IMG/VR virus record: IMGVR_UViG_3300017989_000073
Coordinates: 1-64,000 of that record
Strand: one strand, 5' to 3'
DNA length: 64,000 bases
From: a virus
Part shown: positions 7,089 to 15,401 of the stretch, piece by piece
Layout: each line of letters begins with the position of its first letter
Numbering within the stretch: the stretch's first letter is position 1
The notes under the pieces: model-generated
The model's input: the letters and a program-made list of their open reading frames with translations, nothing else
The model's database searches: none
Told to the model about the DNA's origin: nothing
Made by a program: the position numbers and the translations under genes

Positions 7089-8231
7089 ATGGATGTTGGT
7101 GCGATTCGTAAATTTCTGAAGGCGATGGGGTGCCATAAGATTTCGGTCGGGTCTAAGTGGGTGCGATCGACGTGCCCGATGGACCATCGCCACAGTGGCG
7201 GCAAGGACGGGCAGCCGTCATTCGCCATCTCGATTGATCCGGGAGACGAAAGCAACTGTCGGTGCCTGGCGTGTGGGATTTATGGGCCTCTCGTTCCGCT
7301 CGTGTGGCGTCTGGAGGCAGACCGTCGGGGGTCGAGACCAGACCTTCTTGCTTTCTTGAGCCGGCACAATCAGCTGGCCTATGAGAAGATCGATGACACC
7401 CCTCGTCCGATTCCCCTTGCAAAGGGGGCGACCCGTTGCAGGGTCAAGTACGTTCCCAATCCGCACCGGGTGAGTACATTTGTTCATCCCGATGACGAGC
7501 CTCAGGCAGAAGTGCCGGAATCAGTCCTGGCTAAGATGGTCGCGGACATGCCGGTTCACGTGCTCAGGTATCTAACTCGGCCGGATGACCCTATTCACGG
7601 GACGCCTGGTCGGGGGCTCACAAAGCAGGCGGTGGTGACGTGGGAACTTGGGTGGCATCAGAGGGATCAACGGGTGTGCATCCCGATCAGGGACGAGGAT
7701 GGAAAACTCGTGGCGATCAGCGGTCGGGTCTTCGATGACAGCGTATGCGCTTATTGTCGGGTGTCCCTTCCACAGAACGGGAAAGACTGCCTAGAGTGCG
7801 GGAAGCGGCAGCCTCCAAAGTACTTGCACAGCCGGTTCAAGCGCGATCGGGTGTTGTACGGTGAGCACCTGCGGGATACACACAACCGAACTGGCTACCT
7901 GTTCGAGGGATTCTTCCAAGCCATCTATTCGTGGCAGTGCGGGTACGCAAACACTTTGGCCCGGATGGGTACGCATCTTAGTAATCACCAGGCAAAGAAG
8001 CTGGTGCAATGGTTTGATCACCTGGTCATCGTTCCGGATGGGGACAAGGCTGGGCGAGACGCCGCGGAACGCGACCGCAGAACGCTTCAAGACCTATCTT
8101 TCGATGATGGTCAGGGTAAGGTGCGTCGTATCGAGCGAATCAACGTTGTTGACATGCCGAACAAGAGGGATGCCGACACCCTAACACCGGCTGATCTCCG
8201 GAAGCGTTTGGGACCCCTAAATACTGCTTGA
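7089..8231 (+). CDS. DnaG-like primase (CHC2 zinc finger and TOPRIM)
   Basis: The product has 380 residues. It starts with a zinc-binding primase domain (Cys near 15, C-P-M-D-H near 29, C-R-C-L-A-C near 57-62) typical of CHC2 fingers. A second ribbon C-A-Y-C ... C-L-E-C occurs near 218-238. The TOPRIM domain is visible as L-F-E-G-F-F-Q-A (about 271, with the catalytic glutamate) and V-P-D-G-D-K-A-G (about 315, the D-x-D acid pair). It makes RNA primers for lagging-strand synthesis at the fork driven by the upstream helicase. At 380 residues it is shorter than bacterial DnaG and lacks an obvious helicase-binding C-domain, as is common in phages. Confidence 0.93.
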   Translation: MDVGAIRKFLKAMGCHKISVGSKWVRSTCPMDHRHSGGKDGQPSFAISIDPGDESNCRCLACGIYGPLVPLVWRLEADRRGSRPDLLAFLSRHNQLAYEKIDDTPRPIPLAKGATRCRVKYVPNPHRVSTFVHPDDEPQAEVPESVLAKMVADMPVHVLRYLTRPDDPIHGTPGRGLTKQAVVTWELGWHQRDQRVCIPIRDEDGKLVAISGRVFDDSVCAYCRVSLPQNGKDCLECGKRQPPKYLHSRFKRDRVLYGEHLRDTHNRTGYLFEGFFQAIYSWQCGYANTLARMGTHLSNHQAKKLVQWFDHLVIVPDGDKAGRDAAERDRRTLQDLSFDDGQGKVRRIERINVVDMPNKRDADTLTPADLRKRLGPLNTA

Positions 8232-8256
8232 CAATTCCTGAGGTACCGGGTAGTTT
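8228..8256 (+). promoter_or_regulatory. Sigma70-like promoter
   Basis: A -35 TTGACA (8228-8233) and -10 TAGTTT (8251-8256) are separated by exactly 17 bp. It overlaps the end of the primase gene and lies about 50 bp upstream of the gene at 8305, which has its own ribosome binding site. Confidence 0.6.
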
Positions 8257-8304
8257 TCTGGGTGCCTTGAGGGCATTTGACGGCCGTGGGCCGGGAGGTG
8301 AGAG

Positions 8305-8922
8305 ATGACGATTCGGACTAATTCTATCCAGCAGTGCGACCGCTGCCTGAAACCGTTCCAAGAGAAGTACCTGAAATCGGGCGACGAGGTGCCGGCCTTC
8401 AAGCAGAAGGGCCTTGTCGTGACGGAGACGTCCGGAACAAGCAAGGATGAGGGGCCGAAGTTCACCGTCCTGTTCTCGTTCGAGGACATCTGCCCGAAGT
8501 GTCAAGAGGTGGTGGCTAACCTGCTCATGAAGCTGCGCGGGGAGGGGAAGGGGGCGAAGAAGTCCCGGCGTGTAGCCAAGAAGCGTACCTCGAAGAAGAA
8601 GGAAGAGGCCCCTGCTCCCACCGAGGAGTACACCGAGGCGGCTCCGGCGGAGAAGTCCACGCCTGGTGGCGAGCCGTCCACGGCGAAGGACACCGCAGAT
8701 CGAGACTTCGAGGAGGCTGGAAGGCTGGCGGACGCTAACATGGCGGACGCCGAGGCGGATGAAAACTCCGGGGGCGGGAACGGAGCGGAAGCCAGCTCCC
8801 AGGTTGACACTTCGGGTCTCGTCGAGGACCCCAAGACCGGGGATAAGTACGATCCCAATACGGGTGAAGTCGTAGTCAAAGGGGCGAAGGGTGACGGAGT
8901 GCCTGAGAGTCATCCCTTTTGA
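8305..8922 (+). CDS. Zinc-finger protein with acidic disordered tail
   Basis: The product has 205 residues and starts at an ATG after GGGAGGTGAG. The N-terminus has a possible zinc site built from C-D-R-C (about 7-10) and C-P-K-C (about 64-67). A basic patch rich in Lys/Arg (about 82-98) leads into a long Glu/Ala/Pro-rich tail. The tail ends in E-S-H-P-F, close to the SSB-type P-F tip of its neighbours. It has its own promoter (8228-8256) and precedes the ssDNA-binding protein gene, so a role at the fork is likely. The family is not recognised. Confidence 0.75.
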   Translation: MTIRTNSIQQCDRCLKPFQEKYLKSGDEVPAFKQKGLVVTETSGTSKDEGPKFTVLFSFEDICPKCQEVVANLLMKLRGEGKGAKKSRRVAKKRTSKKKEEAPAPTEEYTEAAPAEKSTPGGEPSTAKDTADRDFEEAGRLADANMADAEADENSGGGNGAEASSQVDTSGLVEDPKTGDKYDPNTGEVVVKGAKGDGVPESHPF

Positions 8923-8975
8923 TGGTATAGGCCGGGTGGCCAAGTAAACGATCGCGTGATCGAGAGGAGAGCAAG

Positions 8976-9767
8976 ATGAGTGGAGGATGGTACGAACAAG
9001 GGTTTGATGGGATCAACGAGGAGGAACGCCGCCTCGATGAGGCTCAGGGTCCGCACCGGTTGTGGATGCCTGGGGGAGGTTCCAAGGACGTGGTCTGGGT
9101 TGATGACGAGCCTGTTTGTATCCACGAGCACAACCCGAAGATGAACGGCACCTACCGCAACTGGATGACGTGTCTTCAGGGAGTTTACGATGAGGTCGTG
9201 TGCTGCCAACGGCTCGGGCCTAAGAGTCGCTACTACGTTGGGTACGTGACTGCGGTCGACTGCTCGGAGTGGAAGGATCAGCGCGGGAACATGCACCAGT
9301 ACGAAATGCGGCTGGTGCCGATGAAGCTGCGGTCCTTGAAGAAGTTCCGTCGGAAGAAGGACGATCGTGGTTCTCTGGTTGGAACCATGTGGCGCCTCAC
9401 CCGTGAGGACGACAACGCGGCCAACATTGGCGACGATTGGGACTTCGTGCGTGATGCGAACATGGACAAAATGTTCGATTTCGTGTGCTATCGCGGGTCC
9501 AAGCTGAGCGAACTCTGGGAGGCGGCTGAGAACGACCCGGAGGCCATGGCTCGCTTGCAGCGCGCGTTCCAGATCAAGCCGAATGAGGACGGAACGCTGC
9601 CGAGGGTCATACCCCCATTCAACTACTTCGAGACTTTGAAGCCGAAGCCTCCGAAGGAACTCCGGTTGCTCCTCAGCGGCGTGCAGGAGGATGACGACGA
9701 CAAGGGCTCGAAGGCCCCGAGGTCGTCGGGCAAGGGCGCTGCGCGTGAGGAGGACGTCCCCTTCTGA
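8976..9767 (+). CDS. Putative ssDNA-binding protein (gp32-type role)
   Basis: The product has 263 residues; the ATG follows GAGAGGAGA. The body is rich in Trp, Tyr and Phe with basic patches (around 110-130, L-K-K-F-R-R-K-K), as expected for binding ssDNA by stacking. The last 30 residues are acidic and end in E-E-D-V-P-F, the classic SSB C-terminal tip that recruits partners. It lies between replication genes. A second, shorter OB-fold SSB is encoded at 16381. The assignment rests on composition, tail and context; the OB fold is not obvious by eye. Confidence 0.7.
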   Translation: MSGGWYEQGFDGINEEERRLDEAQGPHRLWMPGGGSKDVVWVDDEPVCIHEHNPKMNGTYRNWMTCLQGVYDEVVCCQRLGPKSRYYVGYVTAVDCSEWKDQRGNMHQYEMRLVPMKLRSLKKFRRKKDDRGSLVGTMWRLTREDDNAANIGDDWDFVRDANMDKMFDFVCYRGSKLSELWEAAENDPEAMARLQRAFQIKPNEDGTLPRVIPPFNYFETLKPKPPKELRLLLSGVQEDDDDKGSKAPRSSGKGAAREEDVPF

Positions 9768-9875
9768 TCTTAGAGTTTGGGCAGAGGTCGAGGGCTTGCT
9801 GGGAGCGCGCGTGAGCAGCAGGCTAGCGTAGAATTGAGGGGCGACCTCAGCCGCGGCCGGGCGAAGCCGTGGTAG

Positions 9876-9892
9876 TACGTCCATTGTACGCA
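9876..9892 (+). promoter_or_regulatory. Motif TACGTCCATTGTACGCA upstream of 9901
   Basis: This 17-nt motif recurs with one change at 39828-39844. In both places it is preceded by GGTAG, followed within a few bases by GGGG, and ends 8-10 nt before an ATG. The rest of the gap 9768-9900 contains pairings GAGGTC with GACCTC and CCGCGGC with GCCGTGG but no gene. It may be an operator or an mRNA hairpin near the ribosome binding site. Confidence 0.4.
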
Positions 9893-9900
9893 GGGGTGTC

Positions 9901-10140
9901 ATGGGTCGTAAGCCACTACAGCTCTTGTTTGTCAGGTTCCACTTCGGGAAGTGTCGGATGGAAGTTGCTGTGCACGACCTGGTGTCCAATCGGCGGCGCC
10001 TGATTGATCTCACATGGCAAGCCCAAGGAACGATGAGGGCACCCCCGGAGAACTGGTACGAGTCAGTTGTCGGTGAAGTGCGATACCAACGTACTCAGGA
10101 GCTGAAACAGGCACGGGGACGGTTCATTTCAGGAGGCTGA
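9901..10140 (+). CDS. Small hypothetical protein, 79 aa
   Basis: The ATG follows CAGGGGTG. The product is basic with alternating beta-like segments (L-Q-L-L-F-V-R-F-H-F) and a helical, polar C-terminus. It ends 1 nt before the UvsW-like helicase gene and its 3' end supplies that gene's ribosome binding site. No family was recognised. Confidence 0.6.
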   Translation: MGRKPLQLLFVRFHFGKCRMEVAVHDLVSNRRRLIDLTWQAQGTMRAPPENWYESVVGEVRYQRTQELKQARGRFISGG

Positions 10141-10141
10141 T

Positions 10142-11479
10142 GTGGATGTGCGCGTGGATGGGTGGGCGTGGTTGCCGAAGTCGGAGCTGACTCCGCACCA
10201 GATCGTGAACATGGAAAGTATGCTCACGGTCTACCCCCAGAAGGTCGGCGACTACCCTGGCGAGGACCCGAAGCCCATTCCGCTTTACGAGCACGGAGAC
10301 GGCGTTTTTGGGGTGCCACGCGAGTTCTTCTTCTCGAATAGGCGACCGGTTCACCGAGTTGACCTGCAAGTTACTAAAGGTTCGTCAGACTGGTGGCCGG
10401 CGGAGTTTGTCGGGACTCTCCGCCCTGAGCAGAAGGTGGCCAGAGACGAGGTCGTCAGCATGTTCTTGGCCGGGCGATTGGGGGGCATTGTCCAGGCGAA
10501 GCCGGGTTGGGGGAAAACTGTCTGCGCTCTGGCGATAGCGGCGAAGCTAGGTGTTCCCACCCTCGTGGTGGTCCACAAAGAGTTCTTGATGGATCAGTGG
10601 ACCGATCGGATCGGGAAGTTTCTTCCAGCTGCGAAGATCGGTAGGGTCCAGCAGGACGATTGCGACTTTTCCGGCAAGACGGTTGTTATGGGCATGGTGC
10701 ACTCCCTCGGTGGGGAGCAGCGCTACCCTGAGGAACTCTGGGGGTGGCCTGGGCTCATTATCGTGGACGAGTGCCATCGAATAGGCGCACGCACGTGGGC
10801 TCCCGTACCGCCTCGTTTCCGTGCGAAGTACCGCCTTGGGTTTACGGCCACGCCCCGGCGCAAGGACGGCGCGGACGATGTCTTCTGGCAGCACATCGGT
10901 CCGATCGTTTTCGCTGGGAAAGAGGAGCGTCTGAAGCCCATCGTGAAGCGGGTCTGGTCCAAGTTCAAACTCGTGAAGACAGACAGATTCAATCCGCATC
11001 TTGCTCCCCGTTCGTTGCTACTGCGGTTTCTGTGCGCGAGTCGGTATCGAAACGATCTGATCGTCGATCAGCTCATTTCCGCCCTGGTGGCTGGTAGGAA
11101 GGTCCTGGTGCTAAGCGAGCGCTTGAACCATCTTCAGCGTCTTGAGTCGGAGATTCGGAAGCTGTGGCCATCGGTAGCTGGGGAGGTCTCGGTGGGTCAG
11201 TACGTGGGAGGTCGCACGAAGGCTCAGCTAGAGAGGTCGGCGCAGGCAAAGGTGATCTTCGCCACGGTGCAGTATGCTGCCGAGGGGCTAGACATACCGG
11301 CTTTGGATACGCTGTTTCTGACTACACCTATGAGTGATGTGGAGCAGGCCGTGGGGCGCATCCTGCGTCCATGTGGAGGGAAGAAGGACCCAATTGTTGT
11401 GGATTTCCGGGACGACGCGGTTCCCATGTTCGAGGCGATGGGGAGGAAGCGAGACCGGTTCTACCGGAAGGTGACTTGA
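10142..11479 (+). CDS. SF2 helicase, UvsW-like
   Basis: The product has 445 residues; GTG start with AGGAGGC just upstream. The N-terminal 90 residues are a UvsW/RAD25-like specificity domain. Helicase motifs are clear: motif I K-P-G-W-G-K-T (about 120-126), motif II D-E-C-H (about 209), motif III F-T-A-T-P-R-R (about 236) and motif VI Q-A-V-G-R-I-L-R-P (about 401-409). UvsW-type enzymes unwind R-loops and branched recombination intermediates and switch phages from origin-dependent to recombination-dependent replication. It lies in a recombination cluster with UvsX and RuvC. Confidence 0.9.
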   Translation: MDVRVDGWAWLPKSELTPHQIVNMESMLTVYPQKVGDYPGEDPKPIPLYEHGDGVFGVPREFFFSNRRPVHRVDLQVTKGSSDWWPAEFVGTLRPEQKVARDEVVSMFLAGRLGGIVQAKPGWGKTVCALAIAAKLGVPTLVVVHKEFLMDQWTDRIGKFLPAAKIGRVQQDDCDFSGKTVVMGMVHSLGGEQRYPEELWGWPGLIIVDECHRIGARTWAPVPPRFRAKYRLGFTATPRRKDGADDVFWQHIGPIVFAGKEERLKPIVKRVWSKFKLVKTDRFNPHLAPRSLLLRFLCASRYRNDLIVDQLISALVAGRKVLVLSERLNHLQRLESEIRKLWPSVAGEVSVGQYVGGRTKAQLERSAQAKVIFATVQYAAEGLDIPALDTLFLTTPMSDVEQAVGRILRPCGGKKDPIVVDFRDDAVPMFEAMGRKRDRFYRKVT

Positions 11480-11503
11480 CAATCGAGCCTTATTTGGTAG
11501 ACG
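11476..11503 (+). promoter_or_regulatory. Sigma70-like promoter for a possibly leaderless mRNA
   Basis: TTGACA (11476-11481) and TAGACG (11498-11503) are spaced by 16 bp. The -10 box ends 6 nt before the ATG at 11510, so transcription would start at or next to the start codon. The only purine-rich stretch, GAAGG, is too close to the ATG to serve as a normal ribosome binding site. Confidence 0.45.
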
Positions 11504-11509
11504 TGAAGG

Positions 11510-12307
11510 ATGCAGGCTGGGAAAACTCAAGGTTATTTTCAGGAGTGGTACGAGAGCAACCGGGGCGACTTGAATGAGCGCCGCCGAGAGCGTTATGCGA
11601 ACGATCCGGAATACCGGGCCAAGGTTCAGAAGTGGAATCAGTTGGCTCGCGAGCGGCGGCGGGCGAAGGCTGATGAGGAAGAGCGTGAGGCACGTGGGGC
11701 TGTGAAGATGAAGGCGTCTGGATCGTGGAAGACAGTGGAAATCGAGGTCGACGGGGTCAAGGTGCGCATGTTCACCATTGGGGCTCTGGCCAAGGCTACA
11801 GGTAAGGGCATATCCACGATTCGCGTGTGGGAAAAAAACGGGACGCTTCCCGAGACTCCGTATCGCTCGAAAAAGGGGGATCGCCTTTACACCTTGGAGA
11901 TGGTCGAGTCTGTGCAGCGTGCTCTGAGGAAGGCTGGAAAACTCAATGTGGGGGTGCTGCGGGCGAAGGCACGCCCTCCATATGTGGAGCGGGAGGTGTG
12001 TTTCCAGGGGGTTGATGAGCCGGTGCGGTTGCGGTTGTACAAGGTAGGTACGCTTGCCAAGGCAGTTGGACGGACGGTGGTTGCGATCACACAGATGGAG
12101 AAACGAGGGGTGCTGCCCAGAACACCTTTCGTGTTGTCGGCGCTGGAGTACCGGCTCTACACGTTGGACATGATCGAGGTCGTTCAGGCCGCGTTTGATA
12201 AACGCGGGGGAACGATTCGGGGGCGATCAGAGTGGGATGACTTCCATGATGAGATTGTGGACGGATGGACGAGGCTTGGAATTATGGACGCGAGGTTAGG
12301 GGTATGA
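11510..12307 (+). CDS. Tandem MerR-like HTH protein
   Basis: The product has 265 residues. After a highly charged helical N-terminus (about 1-65) come two MerR-type helix-turn-helix units. Unit one is about 85-145 (F-T-I-G-A-L-A-K-A-T, R-V-W-E-K-N-G-T-L-P) and unit two about 175-230 (Y-K-V-G-T-L-A-K-A-V, T-Q-M-E-K-R-G-V-L-P). Each ends with R-L-Y-T-L-(E/D)-M. Two DNA-reading heads on one chain would let a monomer bind a two-part site. No effector-binding domain is visible. It could be a phage regulator or a DNA-organising protein. It has its own promoter and overlaps the next gene by ATGA. Confidence 0.78.
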   Translation: MQAGKTQGYFQEWYESNRGDLNERRRERYANDPEYRAKVQKWNQLARERRRAKADEEEREARGAVKMKASGSWKTVEIEVDGVKVRMFTIGALAKATGKGISTIRVWEKNGTLPETPYRSKKGDRLYTLEMVESVQRALRKAGKLNVGVLRAKARPPYVEREVCFQGVDEPVRLRLYKVGTLAKAVGRTVVAITQMEKRGVLPRTPFVLSALEYRLYTLDMIEVVQAAFDKRGGTIRGRSEWDDFHDEIVDGWTRLGIMDARLGV

Positions 12308-12750
12308 AAACAAGGCCGGTCGAGGAGAACCACCCTACGGTGGAGAGGCAGGTCGAGCAGGATCGCGAGGCGATGGAGGGGCTGTTGACCGATGAGGGGG
12401 GCGCTGTTCTCGCCGAACCTCTGGTCCTGACAGTCCGTCGCATGTACAAAGAAGACGGGGACCTGGTCACGTCTCCGGATGAGGAGGTTGAGGAGATCCA
12501 AGTTCAAGATTTCCATGTCGAGCCGGCCCGAACGAGTCTCCGTGTGAATCACACAGTCAACCTGGGGAATTTTTGGTCGCTATCTGTCCAGGTCGGTGTG
12601 GACGTTCCGCACTACCGCGAGGAACACGAGGCAGCCTGGAAGTTCGCGGTGAAGACAGCAGCAGAGCGGCTCCTCGATCAGATTGAGCTGGGGAAGGCGC
12701 GTGCTGAGGAGCTGCAAAAGCGACGAGGGCCGGGAACGGACCTGTTTTAG
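12304..12750 (+). CDS. Hypothetical protein upstream of uvsX
   Basis: The product has 148 residues; the ATG at 12304 overlaps the previous stop (ATGA) after TTAGGGG. An upstream in-frame ATG at 12265 would overlap the previous gene more and lacks a site. The first half is acidic; the middle has a beta-rich stretch (T-V-N-L-G-N-F-W-S-L-S-V-Q-V-G-V) and the end is helical. No family recognised. Translational coupling with the regulator upstream and closeness to uvsX suggest a recombination accessory. Confidence 0.7.
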   Translation: MKTRPVEENHPTVERQVEQDREAMEGLLTDEGGAVLAEPLVLTVRRMYKEDGDLVTSPDEEVEEIQVQDFHVEPARTSLRVNHTVNLGNFWSLSVQVGVDVPHYREEHEAAWKFAVKTAAERLLDQIELGKARAEELQKRRGPGTDLF

Positions 12751-12758
12751 GAGGCTTG

Positions 12759-13859
12759 ATGGCTGAAGATCGTCTCAAGGCGCTCATGTCGAGCGAGTTG
12801 ATCAAGAAGATCAAGAAGAAGCACGGGAGCAACATTCTGACTCCGGCTGACGAGTTCCGGATCAAGAGCGTTCCCCGCATACCTACAGGGATCTTTTTCT
12901 ACGACTACGCGCTCGGAGGCGGCGGGTTCCCGGCGGGGCGAGCCAACATAATCTGGGGACACAAGAGCACGGGTAAGACGGTGCTGTGCTTCCGGGCTAT
13001 GGGTAACGCTCAGAAGATGTGTGCCAACTGCTACACCTTTCCGGATGAAGAGACTGGCGAGTGCTCGTGCGGAGATTTCCGTGAAACCCTTTGCGCCTTT
13101 CTGGACGTAGAAGGCTCGTGGGACCACGAGTGGGCTCGCCTCCACGGTGTGAACCCCGATCGGGTGCTGTTGTCGGTGCCTGAGTACGCGGAGCAGACCC
13201 TTGACATTGCCGAAGCGCTACTCCGGTCTGGGGATGTGGACTTCCTCGTTATCGATTCTTTGGCCTTTCTTACTCCTGCCAAGGAGATCGAAGAGTCGAC
13301 GGCTAAGGCCTTACAGGCCGAGCAGGCTCGGGTGCTGGGTCGAGGTATCCGCAAGTTCGGGGCTGCGTTGAACCACATGGGAAGTGTGACCGGTCGCAGG
13401 CCCACTCTGCTGTTCACGAATCAGATTCGGATGAAGGTTGGGCTTCTGTTCGGTAACCCCGAGACTCAGCCTGGGGGCCTAGCTCCTGGGTTCTCAGCTA
13501 CTACCGAGACTAAGACGTACGGTGGCAAGTACGAGATGGATGAGACGACAGGGAGGCCCATACACGTGGATTTGTCGTTCAGGGTGGAGAAGAACAAGTC
13601 AGCAGGGGCGAAGATTGAGGGGGAGTGGCGGCTAATGCTGGCTGACACCACGATCAAGCGGAAGGGCGAGGTCTACGACGAGCCGGCCATGGTGGATATG
13701 GGGATCAGGGTGAGCCTGGTTCGGAAGGAAGGGAGTGGCTGGGTATGCCTCGGAGAGAAATACAAGTCGAAGTCTGCCCTGCTGAAGCGGATGGTGGCGG
13801 AGCCGGCGCTGAAGAAAAAGTACGGCGACGTTCTGATGGCAACTTTGACGGCGGGGTAG
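12759..13859 (+). CDS. uvsX: RecA/UvsX-like recombinase with an inserted zinc-binding loop
   Basis: The product has 366 residues. The ATG at 12759 has TAGGAGGC upstream. The RecA core is clear: Walker A G-H-K-S-T-G-K-T (about 68-75), the F-L-D-V-E-G-S strand, Walker B D-F-L-V-I-D-S near 163-169, and L-F-T-N-Q-I-R near 213. Between Walker A and the next strand lies an insertion with C88, C91, C102 and C104, which could bind zinc; canonical RecA and UvsX lack it. The protein coats ssDNA and drives strand exchange in repair and recombination-dependent replication. Confidence 0.9.
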   Translation: MAEDRLKALMSSELIKKIKKKHGSNILTPADEFRIKSVPRIPTGIFFYDYALGGGGFPAGRANIIWGHKSTGKTVLCFRAMGNAQKMCANCYTFPDEETGECSCGDFRETLCAFLDVEGSWDHEWARLHGVNPDRVLLSVPEYAEQTLDIAEALLRSGDVDFLVIDSLAFLTPAKEIEESTAKALQAEQARVLGRGIRKFGAALNHMGSVTGRRPTLLFTNQIRMKVGLLFGNPETQPGGLAPGFSATTETKTYGGKYEMDETTGRPIHVDLSFRVEKNKSAGAKIEGEWRLMLADTTIKRKGEVYDEPAMVDMGIRVSLVRKEGSGWVCLGEKYKSKSALLKRMVAEPALKKKYGDVLMATLTAG

Positions 13860-14242
13860 GGCCACGCCCGAAGGTTTTCGATCCGAATTACGAACGGGGT
13901 AAGAGGTCGACACGCGAGGAGCGGAAAGTGGCCGAACGCTTGGGGGGTAGAGCTTTGAAACGCTCTGGCGGTATGGCTTGGTCACGCTACGACCCGACTA
14001 CCGACTGCGGGGACATCACGGCTCCGGATCTCCACATCGAGCATAAGCGCGCAGAGCCTGGAACAAAGTCCATAGGGGTGCAGCGTGTGTGGTTAGCGAA
14101 GGTCACCGAGGGGGCGAATCGCCGATTGAAGATCCCGACCGTGGTACTCCACTTCGAGAAAGCGCAAAACCACGCGGAAGACTGGATGATGCTTCCTCTG
14201 GACGTTGCTGAGCGGTTGCTGGCTGTGTTGAGGGAGGAGTGA
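13745..14242 (+). CDS. Hjc-like PD-(D/E)xK nuclease, putative Holliday junction resolvase
   Basis: 165 residues from the ATG at 13745, which overlaps uvsX by 115 nt with only a weak binding site. The next in-frame start is GTG 13928 (GAGGAGCGG upstream), giving 104 residues. The stretch from about residue 42 (P-K-V-F-D-P-N-Y-E-R-G) looks coding, which favours the longer form. The nuclease core shows R-S-G-G-M then G-D-I and I-E-H-K-R (D...ExK), the pattern of archaeal-type resolvases. It could cut branched DNA made by UvsX. Start site is uncertain. Confidence 0.7.
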   Translation: MPRREIQVEVCPAEADGGGAGAEEKVRRRSDGNFDGGVGPRPKVFDPNYERGKRSTREERKVAERLGGRALKRSGGMAWSRYDPTTDCGDITAPDLHIEHKRAEPGTKSIGVQRVWLAKVTEGANRRLKIPTVVLHFEKAQNHAEDWMMLPLDVAERLLAVLREE

Positions 14243-14592
14243 TGTCCGGGAAGCCGGTCCTGTACCGACACCTCGAGAAGATACGCCAGCATCTTGTTGT
14301 GCCGGCTTTTGATCGCGTGCGTGTGATTCTTTCCGGGAGCGACCAAAATCTCCGTCTGGACCTGGAGTGCATTGTCTGTGATGAGCTGCTAGAATGGGAC
14401 TCCTCCAAAGGGTGGTGGATTTGCTCTGGTTGCGGGCAAGAGACGACGGATAGTGAGGGCGCCGAGTTGTTGAGAGCGTGCTATCGCGGCCTAGGTGAAG
14501 TGCTCGGAGAGACTGACGACGGTGAGGAGACGGACGAAGGGAAGGGTGTCGGACGATGGGTAAGGAAGCTCATGGGGACCTCCGAGCGCTGA
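14242..14592 (+). CDS. Zinc-ribbon protein, 116 aa
   Basis: The ATG at 14242 overlaps the previous stop (TGATG) and follows AGGGAGG. Residues about 43-64 have C-I-V-C ... C-S-G-C-G, a zinc ribbon with W-W between the knuckles. An acidic stretch follows. The 3' end overlaps the Cas4-like gene by 37 nt, which suggests translational coupling. No enzymatic domain is visible; a DNA- or protein-binding accessory to the neighbouring nucleases is the best guess. Confidence 0.7.
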   Translation: MSGKPVLYRHLEKIRQHLVVPAFDRVRVILSGSDQNLRLDLECIVCDELLEWDSSKGWWICSGCGQETTDSEGAELLRACYRGLGEVLGETDDGEETDEGKGVGRWVRKLMGTSER

Positions 14593-15401
14593 TCCGGAAG
14601 GCAATACCTGAGCGACGAGACAAACCTCCTCTGACTCACGACATGTGGATTCGAGTATCTGGGCTCGCGATGATGTGTGCGCGGGAGGAGATCCTATGTG
14701 TCCGGTACGGGATTGTGAGGGAAGACGCGGTCGACGCCGACCTCATGATGATCTTCGAGCACGGCAATGGTCTGCATTGGGACTTGCAGAATCGGATCTT
14801 ACCCCTGACGAAAACTCTCTATGGTCGGTGGTTGTGTGGGTCTTGCGGGGCGTATTTGGGTGGGAAGGATGAGTGGGACGGCGCGGACATGGAAGGCTTT
14901 GAGTCCTCGCAGATTCTGCGTCCAAAGGTCTGCCCAGAGTGTAAGACTGGCTTGACATCCGACAACAGTCTCTATCAGGAGCAGTGGGTGAAGGAACCGG
15001 AATACCGCATAGCCGGTCACCCTGACGGCTTCATTCGCCTTTCCGGGATGCCGGGTCTGGGTCTTCTCGAGGTGAAGTCGATCAGCCCCCGAGGTGCCTA
15101 CGAGGTCCGTAACTGTGCGAAGCTGGACCACGTGGCCCAGATTCAGTGCTACATGTGGATGACCGACTGCCGATGGGGGAAGGTTCTCTACTGGGACAAG
15201 GGCACCGTTGGAATGCGGGGACTGATCGAGCACACCATCGAGTACGATGATGACCACGTCGAGGCCATTCAGAATTTGATACGCGCTATCTGGACCGGGG
15301 TTGAAGGGGGGAAGCTCCCTGATCGCATTTGCGCCTCTCCGGACTGTAAGCGGGCCGAGGTGTGCTCGGTAGCGAGGCAGTGCTTCCGGGAGGCCGCGTG
15401 A
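14556..15401 (+). CDS. Cas4-like PD-(D/E)xK exonuclease with Cys cluster
   Basis: The product has 281 residues. The nuclease core reads A-G-H-P-D (about 152-156), L-L-E-V-K-S (about 170-175) and Q-I-Q-C-Y (about 194-198): the H, D, E-x-K and Q-x-x-x-Y motifs of RecB/Cas4 nucleases. The C-terminus has four cysteines (C-x5-C-x5/6-C-x5-C, about 260-280), like the Fe-S cluster of Cas4 and AddB. A zinc ribbon (C-G-S-C-G ... C-P-E-C) is inserted near 90-130, which Cas4 proteins usually lack. It is likely a 5'-3' or ssDNA exonuclease in recombination. Phage Cas4 homologues have been linked to spacer acquisition, so its coexistence with a phage CRISPR array is notable; no cas1 or cas2 is present here. 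Confidence 0.83.
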   Translation: MGKEAHGDLRALIRKAIPERRDKPPLTHDMWIRVSGLAMMCAREEILCVRYGIVREDAVDADLMMIFEHGNGLHWDLQNRILPLTKTLYGRWLCGSCGAYLGGKDEWDGADMEGFESSQILRPKVCPECKTGLTSDNSLYQEQWVKEPEYRIAGHPDGFIRLSGMPGLGLLEVKSISPRGAYEVRNCAKLDHVAQIQCYMWMTDCRWGKVLYWDKGTVGMRGLIEHTIEYDDDHVEAIQNLIRAIWTGVEGGKLPDRICASPDCKRAEVCSVARQCFREAA

